A stretch of 51,941 bases of DNA from NCBI GenBank assembly GCA_903960945.1, contig CAJCCR010000410.1, forward strand, positions 1 through 51,941. Reading direction: 5' to 3'. Below are positions 8,449 to 17,149 of the stretch, piece by piece. The DNA is from an uncultured Planctomycetaceae bacterium. GTDB taxonomy: Bacteria; Planctomycetota; Planctomycetia; Gemmatales; Gemmataceae. Each line of letters begins with the position of its first letter. The stretch's first letter is position 1. Both the position numbers and the translations under genes were made by a program. The notes under the pieces were generated by a model that saw only the letters and a program-made list of their open reading frames with translations, searched no databases and was not told where the DNA came from.

Positions 8449-9666
8449 ATGTCAGTTCCCAAGCGATTTAAAGTGATAATTCCTATGTTTATGCTGTTTG
8501 CCTTTGCAATGCTTTGCAATCCCATCTTGGCTTTTCAAGAAGAGCCAGTATTTCAGGGCAAAAAACTTTCCGAATGGGAAGCTCTTTTAAAGGTTGATCC
8601 CGGCTACGAAAAGCTTTCTGAGGTCGAAAAAGAAAAATCAGCACGATCAAGAAGGGCAGGGCTGATTGCCTTGGAATTGATGGCAAACTCTTTGGATAAT
8701 AGAATTCTTCCTGCAATAATGTTGGTTTTAAAAAATGACCCCGAAGAGAAGTTGCGAGAAACTTCAGCGTTATCGATGACCCGGGTGGCATTAAAGATGG
8801 CGGAAAAAGCCAAATCATCGTCGTCTAGGCAGTACGCAGCAGAAGCCCTGAAAGAAGCACTTGAAAAAGATAAATCGATAAGAGTAAAGGAAATTGCAGC
8901 GTCATCACTTGGTAAAATAGTTCCAGAATCAGCGCCTGCAATTCCAGCATTGATTTTAGCTATTAAACAAAAAGACACTGGTTTAAGGGTTGCTGCTGCG
9001 GATGCGCTGCGAAGATTAGGGCCCGAAGCCAAGGGGGCAGCACCTGATTTGCGAATTCTGGCTTCTGATGTAACTGCTGACATCATATCAAAATCGTTTG
9101 CGTTTCTAGCTTTAGGCAATTTGAAAGATGTGGAATCGATTACCGTGCTTTTGCAAACGGTTCAAGATGCAAAAATGCCATTGGAGTTGAGGCTTCCCGC
9201 TGCCAATGCAATTTCGATGATAGGGGGTGAGGCTGGGGGGCGAATTGCAGAAAAATTGGGATTGCTCTTAATAGAAGAAGGCACTCCGAAAGACTTGAAA
9301 ATTGCAGTGTCAATCGCGCTTGATAGTCAGGATAGTTTTTCCTATCCCGCTTGGAAATCAATGGTGACTGCACTTAAAGACCGTGATGCTGCAGTTAGGT
9401 CTATAATCTTGCATTGTCTAGGAAACATTGGGGCAAAGTTGCAAAAAGATTTTAAAGTGGTGCAGGCTGCAGTGCTTGCCTGTGTGAATGATTCTGCACT
9501 GGAAGTAAGGCTTGCTGCTGTCGAAACCTTGGGCCGTTGGGGGCCCGAACTTTCAGATGATGAAGTTGTGAAAAAGGTGGAAAGCCTAACCAAGGATACT
9601 GCAAAAGAAATGCGGGAAACAGCGGCAACGGTATTGAAAAGGCTTAAGGGCACGCCTTCAAATTAA
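8449..9666 (+). CDS. Secreted HEAT-repeat protein
   Basis: A 405-residue protein with an N-terminal signal peptide (basic PKRFK, then a hydrophobic run to about residue 29, ILAFQEE) followed by alpha-helical HEAT/PBS-type repeats: for example SRQYAAEALKEALEKDKSIR, LRVAAADALRRLGPEA, PLELRLPAANAISMIGGEA and ALEVRLAAVETLGRWGPE. Such repeats make elongated protein-binding surfaces, and planctomycetes encode many exported ones; no catalytic motif is present. GGGAG precedes the ATG by seven bases. The gene is divergent from purA and its stop overlaps the convergent selD stop by three bases. Binding partner unknown. Confidence 0.85.
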   Translation: MSVPKRFKVIIPMFMLFAFAMLCNPILAFQEEPVFQGKKLSEWEALLKVDPGYEKLSEVEKEKSARSRRAGLIALELMANSLDNRILPAIMLVLKNDPEEKLRETSALSMTRVALKMAEKAKSSSSRQYAAEALKEALEKDKSIRVKEIAASSLGKIVPESAPAIPALILAIKQKDTGLRVAAADALRRLGPEAKGAAPDLRILASDVTADIISKSFAFLALGNLKDVESITVLLQTVQDAKMPLELRLPAANAISMIGGEAGGRIAEKLGLLLIEEGTPKDLKIAVSIALDSQDSFSYPAWKSMVTALKDRDAAVRSIILHCLGNIGAKLQKDFKVVQAAVLACVNDSALEVRLAAVETLGRWGPELSDDEVVKKVESLTKDTAKEMRETAATVLKRLKGTPSN

Positions 9667-10724
9667 GGCTTAAAAACTAGGTGGTGCGATCCTCTAGCCT
9701 GAACTTCGCCCACTTCCACCGCGCAAATCGCCCCGTTGGCCAAAGCTGCTTTTATAAATAGAGGCACCTCTTCTTTAGGCAGGCTAACCAGCAACCCGCC
9801 CGAGGTTTGGGCATCCAAAGCCAGTTCCATAGAAACCGTATCAGGATTTCCTTCAATTCTGAGGTGAGGGGAAATATATTCTCGATTGGTTTTGCTTGCA
9901 CGCGTGAAAAAACGTTTTGAAATCAGGGTTTCAATCCCACTGAAGCGAGGGAGTTTTTGTAATTCAAAAACAAGCGTGGTGTTGCTTCCCAGTGCCATTT
10001 CCAACGCATGGCCTGCAAAACCATAGCCAGTGATATCGGTCATGCCGTGCGGGTGTAGATTTTGCAGTGCATCCGCACCCACTTTATTTAGTTGAATCAT
10101 GCTTAAGCATGCAGCCTTAAAAAGAGTTTCCGGGCAGGCGTTTGCTTTGTGTGCGGTGGTTACAAAGCCAGTACCTAAAGGCTTGGTAAGAACTAGTCTA
10201 TCCCCAGGCTTGGCCCCAGCATTGGTAAACACTTTACCTGGATGAACAATGCCTGTGACGGAAAGCCCGAATTTTATTTCTTTGTCTCGGATGGTGTGGC
10301 CACCTACTATGACAGCCCCAGCGGCCATGCATCTTTCGGCCCCACCTTCTAAGATTTTTCCCAACCAAGTTAATTGTGGATCTTCATCATCGGGGTAGGC
10401 AACTAGGTTTAAAGCCGTTTTAGGAATGCCTCCCATGGCATAAACATCAGAAAGGGCATTGGCAGCTGCAATTTGGCCATATAGGTACGGATCATCGACC
10501 ACAGGTGGGAAGAAATCCACGGTTTGGACCAAAGCGATTTCATCTGTTAACTTGAAAACGCCTGCGTCATCGTGAGTTTCAGTACCCACCAGCAAATTCG
10601 GGTCCTTAGATCGGGGCACATTTTGCAGAACCTGCGAAATCCCCCCCGGCGAAAGTTTTCCCGCTCAGCCAGCACAGGATGCGTAGTCGGTTAATCTTTT
10701 CTTCCGACCAAAAAAACTAAACAT
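9663..10724 (-). CDS. selD: Selenide, water dikinase with selenocysteine at residue 20 (in-frame TGA)
   Basis: Makes selenophosphate, the selenium donor for selenocysteine tRNA, from selenide and ATP. An ATG at 10724 with AAGGAG upstream opens the frame; at codon 20 (10665-10667) a TGA falls exactly where the family has its catalytic Cys or Sec: YASCAG-U-AGKLSPG, aligning with YSHGAGCGCKISP of E. coli (Cys17), with the essential Lys three residues on. After the TGA the frame continues unbroken through LLVGTETHDDAGV, TVDFFPP, AANALSDVYAMGG and VIVGGHT to the C-terminal AQTSGGLL. With Sec the protein is 353 residues, normal for SelD. A candidate SECIS hairpin follows (10620-10640). The gene starts eight bases after the SelW-like gene. 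A standard gene caller would start it at GTG 10619 and lose the active site. Confidence 0.95.
10620..10640 (-). promoter_or_regulatory. Candidate bacterial SECIS element of selD
   Basis: On the minus strand ATTT-C-GCAG-GTT-CTGC-A-AAAT folds into two 4-bp blocks around a single C-A mismatch, capped by a GTT triloop. The loop G is 34 bases after the TGA. Known bacterial SECIS elements have a small apical loop with a G in its first two positions at about 16-37 bases after the UGA, which this meets. Confidence 0.65.
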
Positions 10725-10732
10725 GCCTCTCC

Positions 10733-10978
10733 TTATTTAACTTCAGCCATCAGTGCTTCTAATTGTTTTAACATCAACTCTTCATTAGGGAACTTCCCTT
10801 CAGATAGTTTTGAGTAAAGCAGCTTTCCATTTGCGGTCAACTCAAAACAGCCACCACTTGATGGAATTAATTTCATTTCGAGAACCTGCATTTTAAAATG
10901 TTCCAGTAATTTTGCTGTCAAACTGACAGCCTGAGGCTCATAGTTTCACTTGGAGCAATAACGTAATTCTACTTTCAT
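10733..10978 (-). CDS. SelW-like Rdx-family selenoprotein with a CxxU motif (in-frame TGA)
   Basis: A small thioredoxin-like redox protein of the SelT/SelW/SelH (Rdx) family. ATG at 10978 has AAAGGTGA upstream; the N-terminus reads MKVELRYCSK-U-NYEPQA, the TGA at 10946-10948 occupying the second redox position of the CxxC/CxxU motif right after the first beta strand, as in SelW. The remainder (VLEMKLIPSSGGCFEL, LLYSKLSEGKFPNEE) matches the conserved SGGxFE and GxFP motifs. Total 81 residues, typical for the family. A perfect 7-bp hairpin with GTT loop follows the TGA. It is the first gene of an operon with selD, eight bases apart. The cellular substrate of bacterial SelW-like proteins is not known; oxidoreductase activity is inferred from the motif. 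Confidence 0.93.
10914..10930 (-). promoter_or_regulatory. Candidate bacterial SECIS element of the SelW-like gene
   Basis: GCTGTCA-GTT-TGACAGC on the minus strand is a perfect 7-bp stem with a GTT triloop; the loop G is 23 bases after the TGA, inside the 16-37 base range of bacterial SECIS elements. The same GTT loop caps the hairpin in selD, as expected if one SelB recognises both. Confidence 0.72.
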
Positions 10979-11008
10979 GATTCACCTTTCTTGATTTAGG
11001 GATCTTCT

Positions 11009-11022
11009 ATACTAATCAGTAT
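11009..11022. repeat. Short inverted repeat between divergent genes
   Basis: ATACT-AATC-AGTAT is a 5-bp inverted repeat with a 4-base spacer in the 95-base gap between the divergent SelW-like gene and the Tsr3-like gene. It could be a small operator or simply part of a -10 region; nothing in the window repeats it. Confidence 0.2.
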
Positions 11023-11073
11023 GTTAGGCTTTGGACGATTAAGGACCAAATTTAAATCATAGGATTAAGGCCG

Positions 11074-11529
11074 ATGGAAGTATTTCCCGACACCGTAATA
11101 ATTCGTAGTGTAAAGGAAAAATCCAAGAAATGTTCGGTGATACCGCTAAAGGGAAAGCCTGGCATTATCTTGTTGAATTATCCTTTTAAAAAAACTTTAA
11201 GTTTACCTAATTATATTCGTCTTTCTGCTGAGGGGCCCCCACTTTCCCTAGCAGACAATGATAAAGGTATATTATTAATAGATGGGAGTTGGCGAAATGC
11301 GGGTAATATGGAAAGAAGTTTTGAGTCGATTCCCCCAAGATCCTTGAGCCAATATAAAACAGCCTACCCGAGAACCTCGAAGTTTGGAACCGACCCTGAT
11401 AACGGCTTGGCCTCCATTGAAGCACTCTATGTTGCTTATTTTATTTTAAATCGAAACCCAATTGGCCTATTAGACCACTATCATTGGAAAAAAGAATTTC
11501 TGGAACTGAATAACTTTCCTGCTTCGTAA
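11074..11529 (+). CDS. Tsr3/DTW-like SPOUT-superfamily protein
   Basis: A 151-residue protein resembling the Tsr3/DUF367 and DTW families, which transfer the aminocarboxypropyl group of S-adenosylmethionine to RNA bases (Tsr3 on small-subunit rRNA, DTW proteins on tRNA acp3U). Supporting motifs: KKCSVIPLKG near the N-terminus, like the CSGKKL region of Tsr3; LLIDGSWRNAGNM, matching the D-x-S/T-W signature; and YPRTSKFG followed by LASIEALYVAYFIL, matching the STVEALAAALYI helix. It is short but has all main segments. ATG 11074 follows a weak AAGG. The RNA target cannot be told from sequence; Tsr3-like proteins are mainly archaeal and eukaryotic, so a bacterial copy is worth noting. Confidence 0.6.
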   Translation: MEVFPDTVIIRSVKEKSKKCSVIPLKGKPGIILLNYPFKKTLSLPNYIRLSAEGPPLSLADNDKGILLIDGSWRNAGNMERSFESIPPRSLSQYKTAYPRTSKFGTDPDNGLASIEALYVAYFILNRNPIGLLDHYHWKKEFLELNNFPAS

Positions 11530-11534
11530 TGAAA

Positions 11535-13472
11535 TTACTTTTTTGGCTGTGCTTCAAGAAACTCGGACAAGGCTGTGGCTAACGCAGTGGAAGATGAAGG
11601 CTGCACTTTTAAACGCATTACCAATCCTTTAAATGAATCTTCTGCAACTTTCATGTGTTTTGCGTCTTGAGTGTACTTTGATAATTTCACCATGTTGCTT
11701 AATGCAACACTGTTGGCGGATGGTTGTGCTCCATCGTATTGATCGATAGAGCGGGCGAAAAGTTTTTCGTGCTCTTCGGAAGTCTGAAAGAATGGGCCCG
11801 AGCCTTCTTTACCATGATGCTTAATCATTTTTTCATTCAATTCGACAGCTTGGGCGAGCCGCTTTTTGTCGCCATTGATTTCGTATAGGGTTAGCAACCC
11901 ATGAATTAGATAAGCGTAATCATCGAGATAAGCTAGGATTTTAGCCTGTGCCTTTTCGCCGGGAACTGCACCAAAACTTCGCATCAATCTGCCATCTGCC
12001 TGCTGTAGGTTGTTTAAAATAAAATCAGAAGCCTTCTCTGCAGCTTTTAAGTAAGAAGGTTCATTAAGAGCTTTGGAAGCCATTGCAAGGCCGGCGATCA
12101 TCTGTCCATTCCAACCGGTTAGAATCTTGGTATCTAAAAAAGGCCTGATGCGATTGTTTCTAAGGGCGAGAAGTTTTTTTCGCGAGGCATCAAGAGAACC
12201 CTCTAATTTTTCGAGGGATGTTTTTTGGCTAAGGGCCAGTTTTTCGGGCAGCATTGATCGCCTTAAGATGAAGAATTTTTCTTCGAAATTAGGAGCGATT
12301 GCGTAGGTTGTTTTAAAGAGTTCAAGGTCCGTTTTTTCTTTAAGCACTTCGGCTAACTCTTTATCTGTCCAAACATAAAACTTTCCCTCTTCGCCATCGC
12401 TATCCGCATCGAGAGCAGAGTAAAACCCACCTTCTGGGGATGTCATTTCGCGTAGGATAAAAGCACAAGTTGAATTAAGTGCCTGTTCGTAAAGTGGATT
12501 TTTGTTGTTAAAAAGAGCCCTAGAATATGCCTCGCAGAGTTGCGCATTATCGTAAAGCATTTTTTCGAAGTGCGGAATAGTCCAAGAAGGTTCGACCGTG
12601 TATCGATGGAATCCGCCACCGAGGTGATCAAAAATGCCACCCAAAGCCATTTGATCAAGAGTGAAGGAAACGATTGATTTAATGTTGCCCGTGGCATCGT
12701 TGCCTTGTTCGCGCTGCAAAAGTTTTAGATAGCAAGGTGTTGGGAATTTCGGCCCTTGGAAATTTCTGGCTTGTGAACCAAACCCACCATATTTAGGATC
12801 AAAGCCTTCCTGAACAGCTTCAACAGATGCATTCACCAGGGCTTTGTCGAGTGGGATAAGAGCTAGCCCAACTGTTTCTCCAAGCAAAACCCTTCGAGTT
12901 GAAGTGGCTAATTTCTCTGCTTGTTCCTCAACATTTTTCTGTTCGGTTTTGTAAACATTAAGGATTCCTTCCAGCACAGATTTAAATCCGCGCATGTTCT
13001 GGCCTTGCACTTCTTTGTCGAAAGGAGGCCAGTAGGTGCCACCAAAAAAAGGCTTTGCATCAGGCAAAAGAAACATTGATAAAGGCCAACCACCTCTTTG
13101 CCCCAATACATTCAGTGAAGTTAAATAGGCATGATCGATATCCGGCCTTTCTTCTCGATCAACTTTGATGCAGACAAAATTGTCGTTCAGAATTTTTGCG
13201 ATAACCGCATTTGAAAAAGATTCTTTTTCCATGACATGGCACCAGTGGCATGCGCTGTAGCCAATGGAAAGAAAGACGAGTTTTTTTTCGGCTTTGGCTT
13301 TCTTGAAAGCTTCTTCGCCCCAAGGGTACCAATCGACTGGGTTGTGTGCGTGTTGCCTGAGGTAGGGGCTGGCTTCTTTTGCAAGCCGATTCAGTTTGCC
13401 TTTTTCTTCGCCCAATGCTGGATGAAGTAAAAACAAAAACGCAACCAATGCCCAGGCATTTCGCAAATTCAT
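11535..13472 (-). CDS. Exported thioredoxin-domain / DUF255 protein (YyaL-type)
   Basis: A 645-residue protein with signal peptide ([21 protein letters not shown]), a Thioredox_DsbH/DUF255 domain (about residues 25-190) and an alpha/alpha-barrel domain like N-acylglucosamine 2-epimerase or glycosyl hydrolase family folds (about residues 210-640). Family signatures are [19 protein letters not shown], the redox centre [15 protein letters not shown], and [11 protein letters not shown]. Homologues are widespread, from bacteria to human SPATA20, but their reaction is not established. The CxxC suggests thiol chemistry outside the cytoplasm. A DsbD-N-like gene lies just upstream (18 bases), so the two form a probable extracytoplasmic thiol pair. 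Confidence 0.88.
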   Translation of the reverse strand: MNLRNAWALVAFLFLLHPALGEEKGKLNRLAKEASPYLRQHAHNPVDWYPWGEEAFKKAKAEKKLVFLSIGYSACHWCHVMEKESFSNAVIAKILNDNFVCIKVDREERPDIDHAYLTSLNVLGQRGGWPLSMFLLPDAKPFFGGTYWPPFDKEVQGQNMRGFKSVLEGILNVYKTEQKNVEEQAEKLATSTRRVLLGETVGLALIPLDKALVNASVEAVQEGFDPKYGGFGSQARNFQGPKFPTPCYLKLLQREQGNDATGNIKSIVSFTLDQMALGGIFDHLGGGFHRYTVEPSWTIPHFEKMLYDNAQLCEAYSRALFNNKNPLYEQALNSTCAFILREMTSPEGGFYSALDADSDGEEGKFYVWTDKELAEVLKEKTDLELFKTTYAIAPNFEEKFFILRRSMLPEKLALSQKTSLEKLEGSLDASRKKLLALRNNRIRPFLDTKILTGWNGQMIAGLAMASKALNEPSYLKAAEKASDFILNNLQQADGRLMRSFGAVPGEKAQAKILAYLDDYAYLIHGLLTLYEINGDKKRLAQAVELNEKMIKHHGKEGSGPFFQTSEEHEKLFARSIDQYDGAQPSANSVALSNMVKLSKYTQDAKHMKVAEDSFKGLVMRLKVQPSSSTALATALSEFLEAQPKK

Positions 13473-13490
13473 GACAGGTCCAGTTTTTGA

Positions 13491-13958
13491 TTAGGGAAGC
13501 TGCAGAGTAGCTACAGCGGGGGAGAGGCAAGATTTTTTAGAGCAAGCTTGATATTTTACCACAACTTCCAGAGGGCCGGTTTGATTCCTTGGAACTGCAA
13601 CTCGTAATTTGATTTTTACGGTTCCTTCGTAAGTCGAGTAATCGCCTACAACATCATCCTTCACGAGTTTACCCACGGGGTATTCTACTTTGGCAGGGAT
13701 CGATTTGCCTTCGGATTTGATTCCGACGCTGGTTTGTACGGATGCCAAATCGGGGTTTACCACCGGGTTCGCATAAAGGTGATACCCTGGTTCTACAGAA
13801 AGAGTTATTACGACGAATTTTTCTTCAGCGGTGGTGGATGGGTCTTTGGAGATTTCTACCTTGACCACTTTGGAACTATCGGCACCCTGAGCATTTACAG
13901 CGCAAGCAATTTGTAACGAAATCAAAAGGCCGGAGAGTAAAAGCATAGATTGTTTCAT
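13491..13958 (-). CDS. Exported DsbD N-terminal-domain-like protein
   Basis: A 155-residue protein with signal peptide (KQSMLLLSGLLISLQIACAVNAQ) and one immunoglobulin-like domain matching DsbD alpha: VEPGYHLYANPVVNPD and VVKYQACSKKSCLSPAVATL, with the two cysteines four residues apart where DsbD alpha has its redox pair five apart. In DsbD this domain passes electrons from the membrane domain to periplasmic partners; here it is a free-standing protein without the membrane part. It precedes the YyaL-type gene by 18 bases on the same strand, which suggests cooperation in reducing extracytoplasmic proteins. Confidence 0.75.
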   Translation of the reverse strand: MKQSMLLLSGLLISLQIACAVNAQGADSSKVVKVEISKDPSTTAEEKFVVITLSVEPGYHLYANPVVNPDLASVQTSVGIKSEGKSIPAKVEYPVGKLVKDDVVGDYSTYEGTVKIKLRVAVPRNQTGPLEVVVKYQACSKKSCLSPAVATLQLP

Positions 13959-14071
13959 TGTGAGAATCCTTCATGGAATAAGATGTTCAAACACCTACTA
14001 TTAATTTATCATCATTTGGGTATTTAAGACAAATCCAATTGGGACATTTAGGCGATTACTACGAGGTAAGC

Positions 14072-14941
14072 ATGAGATTTTTAACGACATTGGTGCTGGG
14101 TATTTGTGTTTCTTGCATGGTTCTGGCGCAAGATACTGCAAAAAAGCCTGAAGCTACCAAAGAAATTGCTAAAAGTATTTGGGATAAGGTGAATGCTGGC
14201 CCATTTTCTGTTTTCGAATCAAATAAAATCATTTTAATGGTGCCTAAAACTGCTGAATCAAAGGCAAAGGATATTACATCGAATCTAGAAAAGTACTACG
14301 ATAATGCAGCAAAAAGCGTTGGTTATAAGGAGGATAATGCTCCTTGGCATGGCAAACTCATGGTATTCATCATCCCAGAAAGGGAGCAGTTTGTTGCCTT
14401 TGTTCGAAGGGTAGAAAAACGCTCGCCTAATAGTGATGATCATGGGTCATTTGGTTTTCTAGAGGGCGTGCCGTATATGGCTTCAGGCCCAACCAAACCC
14501 AAAGATTTTAGTAGTTCTGAATTGCAGGCTTATAAAGAGATAGGCGGGGCCTTGCTTCGTTCAAAGGCTGGAGAAAAGACTCCTTTGCCTGATTGGGTTG
14601 TTGATGGCTTTGGCAGGGCAGTGCACTGGCGGGTTCAGGGCGGCAATAATAAGTCCGTGCAAAACGATAGAAAAAAGGTGCAGATCATTGCCCGAAAAGT
14701 TTCCTCTGTGGGCGACATCTGGAATGGTTCAGATGCTGATGCTACACCCTTACTTCAAGCCAGTGTGATGGAGTTTATCGCTTTTGGGCCCCAGTCTTCA
14801 AAGCTTGCTGATTTCTTGAAGGGGTTTGTCCCAGAAGAAAATGGCGATGCAAAATCAGCAGAACAAGCGCTAGATTCCTCAGGCATTGTTGCGAAGAATC
14901 TGCTAGGTGCGTGGAAAGTTTGGGTGCTTTCTTCGAAGTGA
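14072..14941 (+). CDS. Exported protein of unknown function
   Basis: A 289-residue protein with a clear signal peptide (MRFLTTLVLGICVSCMVLAQ). I do not recognise a family. The mature part begins with a charged segment and has repeated lysine-rich helices; a segment with GKLMVFIIPEREQFVAFVRRVE and later LPDWVVDGFGRAV recalls peptidase-like (DUF1570-type) exported proteins, but no HExxH metal site is present. The frame is open from a TTG at 14039, but the ATG at 14072 has GAGG seven bases ahead and places the signal peptide at the true N-terminus. It is convergent with, and abuts, the desulfurase gene. Confidence 0.7.
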   Translation: MRFLTTLVLGICVSCMVLAQDTAKKPEATKEIAKSIWDKVNAGPFSVFESNKIILMVPKTAESKAKDITSNLEKYYDNAAKSVGYKEDNAPWHGKLMVFIIPEREQFVAFVRRVEKRSPNSDDHGSFGFLEGVPYMASGPTKPKDFSSSELQAYKEIGGALLRSKAGEKTPLPDWVVDGFGRAVHWRVQGGNNKSVQNDRKKVQIIARKVSSVGDIWNGSDADATPLLQASVMEFIAFGPQSSKLADFLKGFVPEENGDAKSAEQALDSSGIVAKNLLGAWKVWVLSSK

Positions 14942-16084
14942 TTAAAGGGAGAGGATTTCTTTAAGAGCTGCGATTATCTGGTCGATATCGCTTTCGGTAT
15001 TAAATGCACCGGGGCTGATTCGAACCGAACCATCAGGGAAAGTGTTGATTGATTTGTGGATATAAGGCGAGCAATGCAAGCCCGGCCTTACAGCTATGTT
15101 AAAGGCTTCATCAAGAATACTGCCTATTTCAGGCGCAGCAAGTGATTCCGACTGAAAAGAAACAGTTGCAACCGTACGGCTAAGGTCATCACTTCCAAAA
15201 ACAGTAACTCCAGGAATTTCTTTAAGATTGCTTCGAAGCTTTGCAACAAGCTTACTTTCTCTGTGATGAATGTTGTTCATGCCTTCTTGATCAAGCCAAG
15301 CCAAGCCAGCAGCAAGGCCTGCGATGCCAAGAACATTAGGTGTGCCACCTTCAAGGTGGTATGGCATTTCTTTGGGTTGTGTTTCAGTGGAAGAGTCGCC
15401 CCCGGTTCCACCTTCCCGCCAAGTACGAAGAGCAACGCGCTCTCCTGAATAAAGAAAGCCTGTGCCTGTTGGGCCAAAAAGGCACTTGTGCCCAGGGCAA
15501 GCTAGGAGATCGATTTTTTGGGCCTTAATATCAATTGGAACAACCCCAGCAGTTTGTGCTCCATCAACCAGAAAGATGATGTTTTTTTCTCTGCAGATCG
15601 TACCCACTTCGGTGATGGGCTGAATGGTGCCTAGAACATTGCTTGCATGGGTAAGTGCAACAAGTCGGGTTTTGGGGCCGATTGCATTTTTGATTTGTTC
15701 TGGATCGATGAAGCCCTGAGGATCAGCATTAATTTTTGTGACAGAGATTTTACCTGCGAGTTCCATGATGCGCAGGGGTCTACTAACGCTGTTATGTTCA
15801 AGATCGCTGGTGATAACATGGTCGCCTTCATTTAAAAGGCCTTTGAACGCCATGTTAAGGGCATCGGTGCAATTAAGTGTGAATACAAATCGTTCGGGTG
15901 CAGAACCTTTAAAAAGCTGATTGAGCCGATGTCTGCAATCATCGAGAACCCGTTCCGCTGCAAGTGCCATTTTGTGGCCAGCACGGCCTGGGTTTGCCAT
16001 ATCTTCGCGTGCAAAGCGATCCATGGCCTTATAAACCGATTCAGGTTTGGGGAAACTCGTTGCAGCATTATCGAGATAAATCAT
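14942..16084 (-). CDS. Cysteine desulfurase family protein (SufS-like, class V aminotransferase fold)
   Basis: A 380-residue PLP enzyme that removes sulfur (or selenium) from cysteine (or selenocysteine), leaving an enzyme persulfide. Signatures: YLDNAATSFPKPESV at the N-terminus, LEHNSVSRPL, VDGAQTAGVVPID, the PLP lysine in CPGHKCLFGPTGTGFLY, and RPGLHCSPYIHKSI with the catalytic cysteine. Sequence type matches the stand-alone 'cysteine desulfurase family' rather than IscS. It is the last gene of the SAM-riboswitch operon, 24 bases after the E1-like gene, so it is the natural sulfur source for the MoaD-like carrier. It could also release selenium for the nearby SelD. Confidence 0.9.
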   Translation of the reverse strand: MIYLDNAATSFPKPESVYKAMDRFAREDMANPGRAGHKMALAAERVLDDCRHRLNQLFKGSAPERFVFTLNCTDALNMAFKGLLNEGDHVITSDLEHNSVSRPLRIMELAGKISVTKINADPQGFIDPEQIKNAIGPKTRLVALTHASNVLGTIQPITEVGTICREKNIIFLVDGAQTAGVVPIDIKAQKIDLLACPGHKCLFGPTGTGFLYSGERVALRTWREGGTGGDSSTETQPKEMPYHLEGGTPNVLGIAGLAAGLAWLDQEGMNNIHHRESKLVAKLRSNLKEIPGVTVFGSDDLSRTVATVSFQSESLAAPEIGSILDEAFNIAVRPGLHCSPYIHKSINTFPDGSVRISPGAFNTESDIDQIIAALKEILSL

Positions 16085-16108
16085 GTACAGCTCATCTGGG
16101 CGTTTGAA

Positions 16109-17149
16109 TTAGTGTCCGATGTAGCGGGCATAAAGCGTCTTTGCCCTGTCTATATCGCTTGTACCTTTAATTATAGCCCGCCCATCGGGGAAAACGGTGA
16201 ACTCACAGTCTTCAGCATTAAATTTAAGCATAAACTTGTTGAAGCTTACATCGCCCAGGGTCTTAAGTTGAGCAGCCATATCTTCAAACTTAAGTTTGTT
16301 AGGGGTACGATTGGAAATTTGAACAGCGTTTCTGCCACACAAACTTGTGGTTTGCGAACCGAACTCGCCATCAATCCATTCGAATTTTCGATGCTTGCAG
16401 CAAGGGCAATCAACCTTACCTAGAAGCGGGGCAATCTTTACCCTGCGATAGGTGTTTTCCCAAACATCAATCTGCACGAGTTCTTTGTTGATGGTTTCAG
16501 GTTTGCCTGAAAGAATCTTGATGGCTTCGGTGGCTTGCATACTTGCGATGATGTTTACGACGGGGCCAAGTACCCCTGCAGTTTCGCAAGTATCAGCAGA
16601 GCCGGGCGAGGGCGCAGCTTCAAACACACAGCGAAGGCAAGGCGTTTGATTGGGGATAATGGTCATGGTCATGCCATTGCTACCAATGACCCCACCATAA
16701 ACCCAAGGCTTGTTATACTTGACCGCAATATCGTTAATGAGATAGCGGATTTCAAAGTTATCGGTGCCATCAAGGATAAGATCTGCACCTTCACAAAGTG
16801 ATTCGATATTGGTGCGATCGATATCAGTGACTACAGATTCGATGTTAATGGAAGAATTGATTGCACGAAGTTTACGAGCGGCAGCTTCAGCTTTGGGAAG
16901 GTTTTCGGTGACATCGTTTTCATCGAAAAGAACTTGACGCTGAAGATTGCTAGGCTCGATAAAATCGCGATCAACAACCTTGATGGAGCCAACGCCTGCT
17001 CGAGCCAGGTTGTTGGCAAGCACGGTGCCCAAAGCACCGCACCCGCACAGGGTGACTTTGGAAGCTAGCAGCTTACGCTGCCCTTCTTCGCCCACCCCGT
17101 GAAAGCGCATTTGCCTGCTATAGCGATCAATAGACTTGAAGTCGATCAT
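16109..17149 (-). CDS. MoeB/ThiF-type E1-like adenylyltransferase
   Basis: A 346-residue enzyme that activates the C-terminal Gly of a ubiquitin-like sulfur carrier by adenylation. Visible: RYSRQMRFHGVGEEGQRKL, the nucleotide loop LCGCGALGTVLANNLARAGVG, DRDFIEPSNLQRQVLF, DGTDNFEIRYLIND, the zinc-ligand pairs CLRC (about 187) and CPCC (about 257), and the candidate catalytic cysteine in SADTCETAGVLGP. The last 90 residues are an extra domain ending in FTVFPDGRAIIKGT, not a rhodanese, so sulfur probably comes directly from a desulfurase. Its ATG overlaps the stop of the preceding acidic protein by four bases (ATGA). Confidence 0.9.
   Translation of the reverse strand: MIDFKSIDRYSRQMRFHGVGEEGQRKLLASKVTLCGCGALGTVLANNLARAGVGSIKVVDRDFIEPSNLQRQVLFDENDVTENLPKAEAAARKLRAINSSINIESVVTDIDRTNIESLCEGADLILDGTDNFEIRYLINDIAVKYNKPWVYGGVIGSNGMTMTIIPNQTPCLRCVFEAAPSPGSADTCETAGVLGPVVNIIASMQATEAIKILSGKPETINKELVQIDVWENTYRRVKIAPLLGKVDCPCCKHRKFEWIDGEFGSQTTSLCGRNAVQISNRTPNKLKFEDMAAQLKTLGDVSFNKFMLKFNAEDCEFTVFPDGRAIIKGTSDIDRAKTLYARYIGH

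Noticed and set aside
9663-10619. selD as an ordinary gene starting at GTG 10619
   Set aside because: This start removes the catalytic N-terminus; the frame upstream of the single TGA matches SelD and has a good ribosome site at 10724.
13236-13256. Sigma-54 promoter-like TGGCAC...TGC
   Set aside because: It lies inside the YyaL-type coding region and no gene begins after it.
14039-14071. TTG start of the exported protein at 14039
   Set aside because: The ATG at 14072 has GAGG at the right distance and leaves a proper signal peptide.
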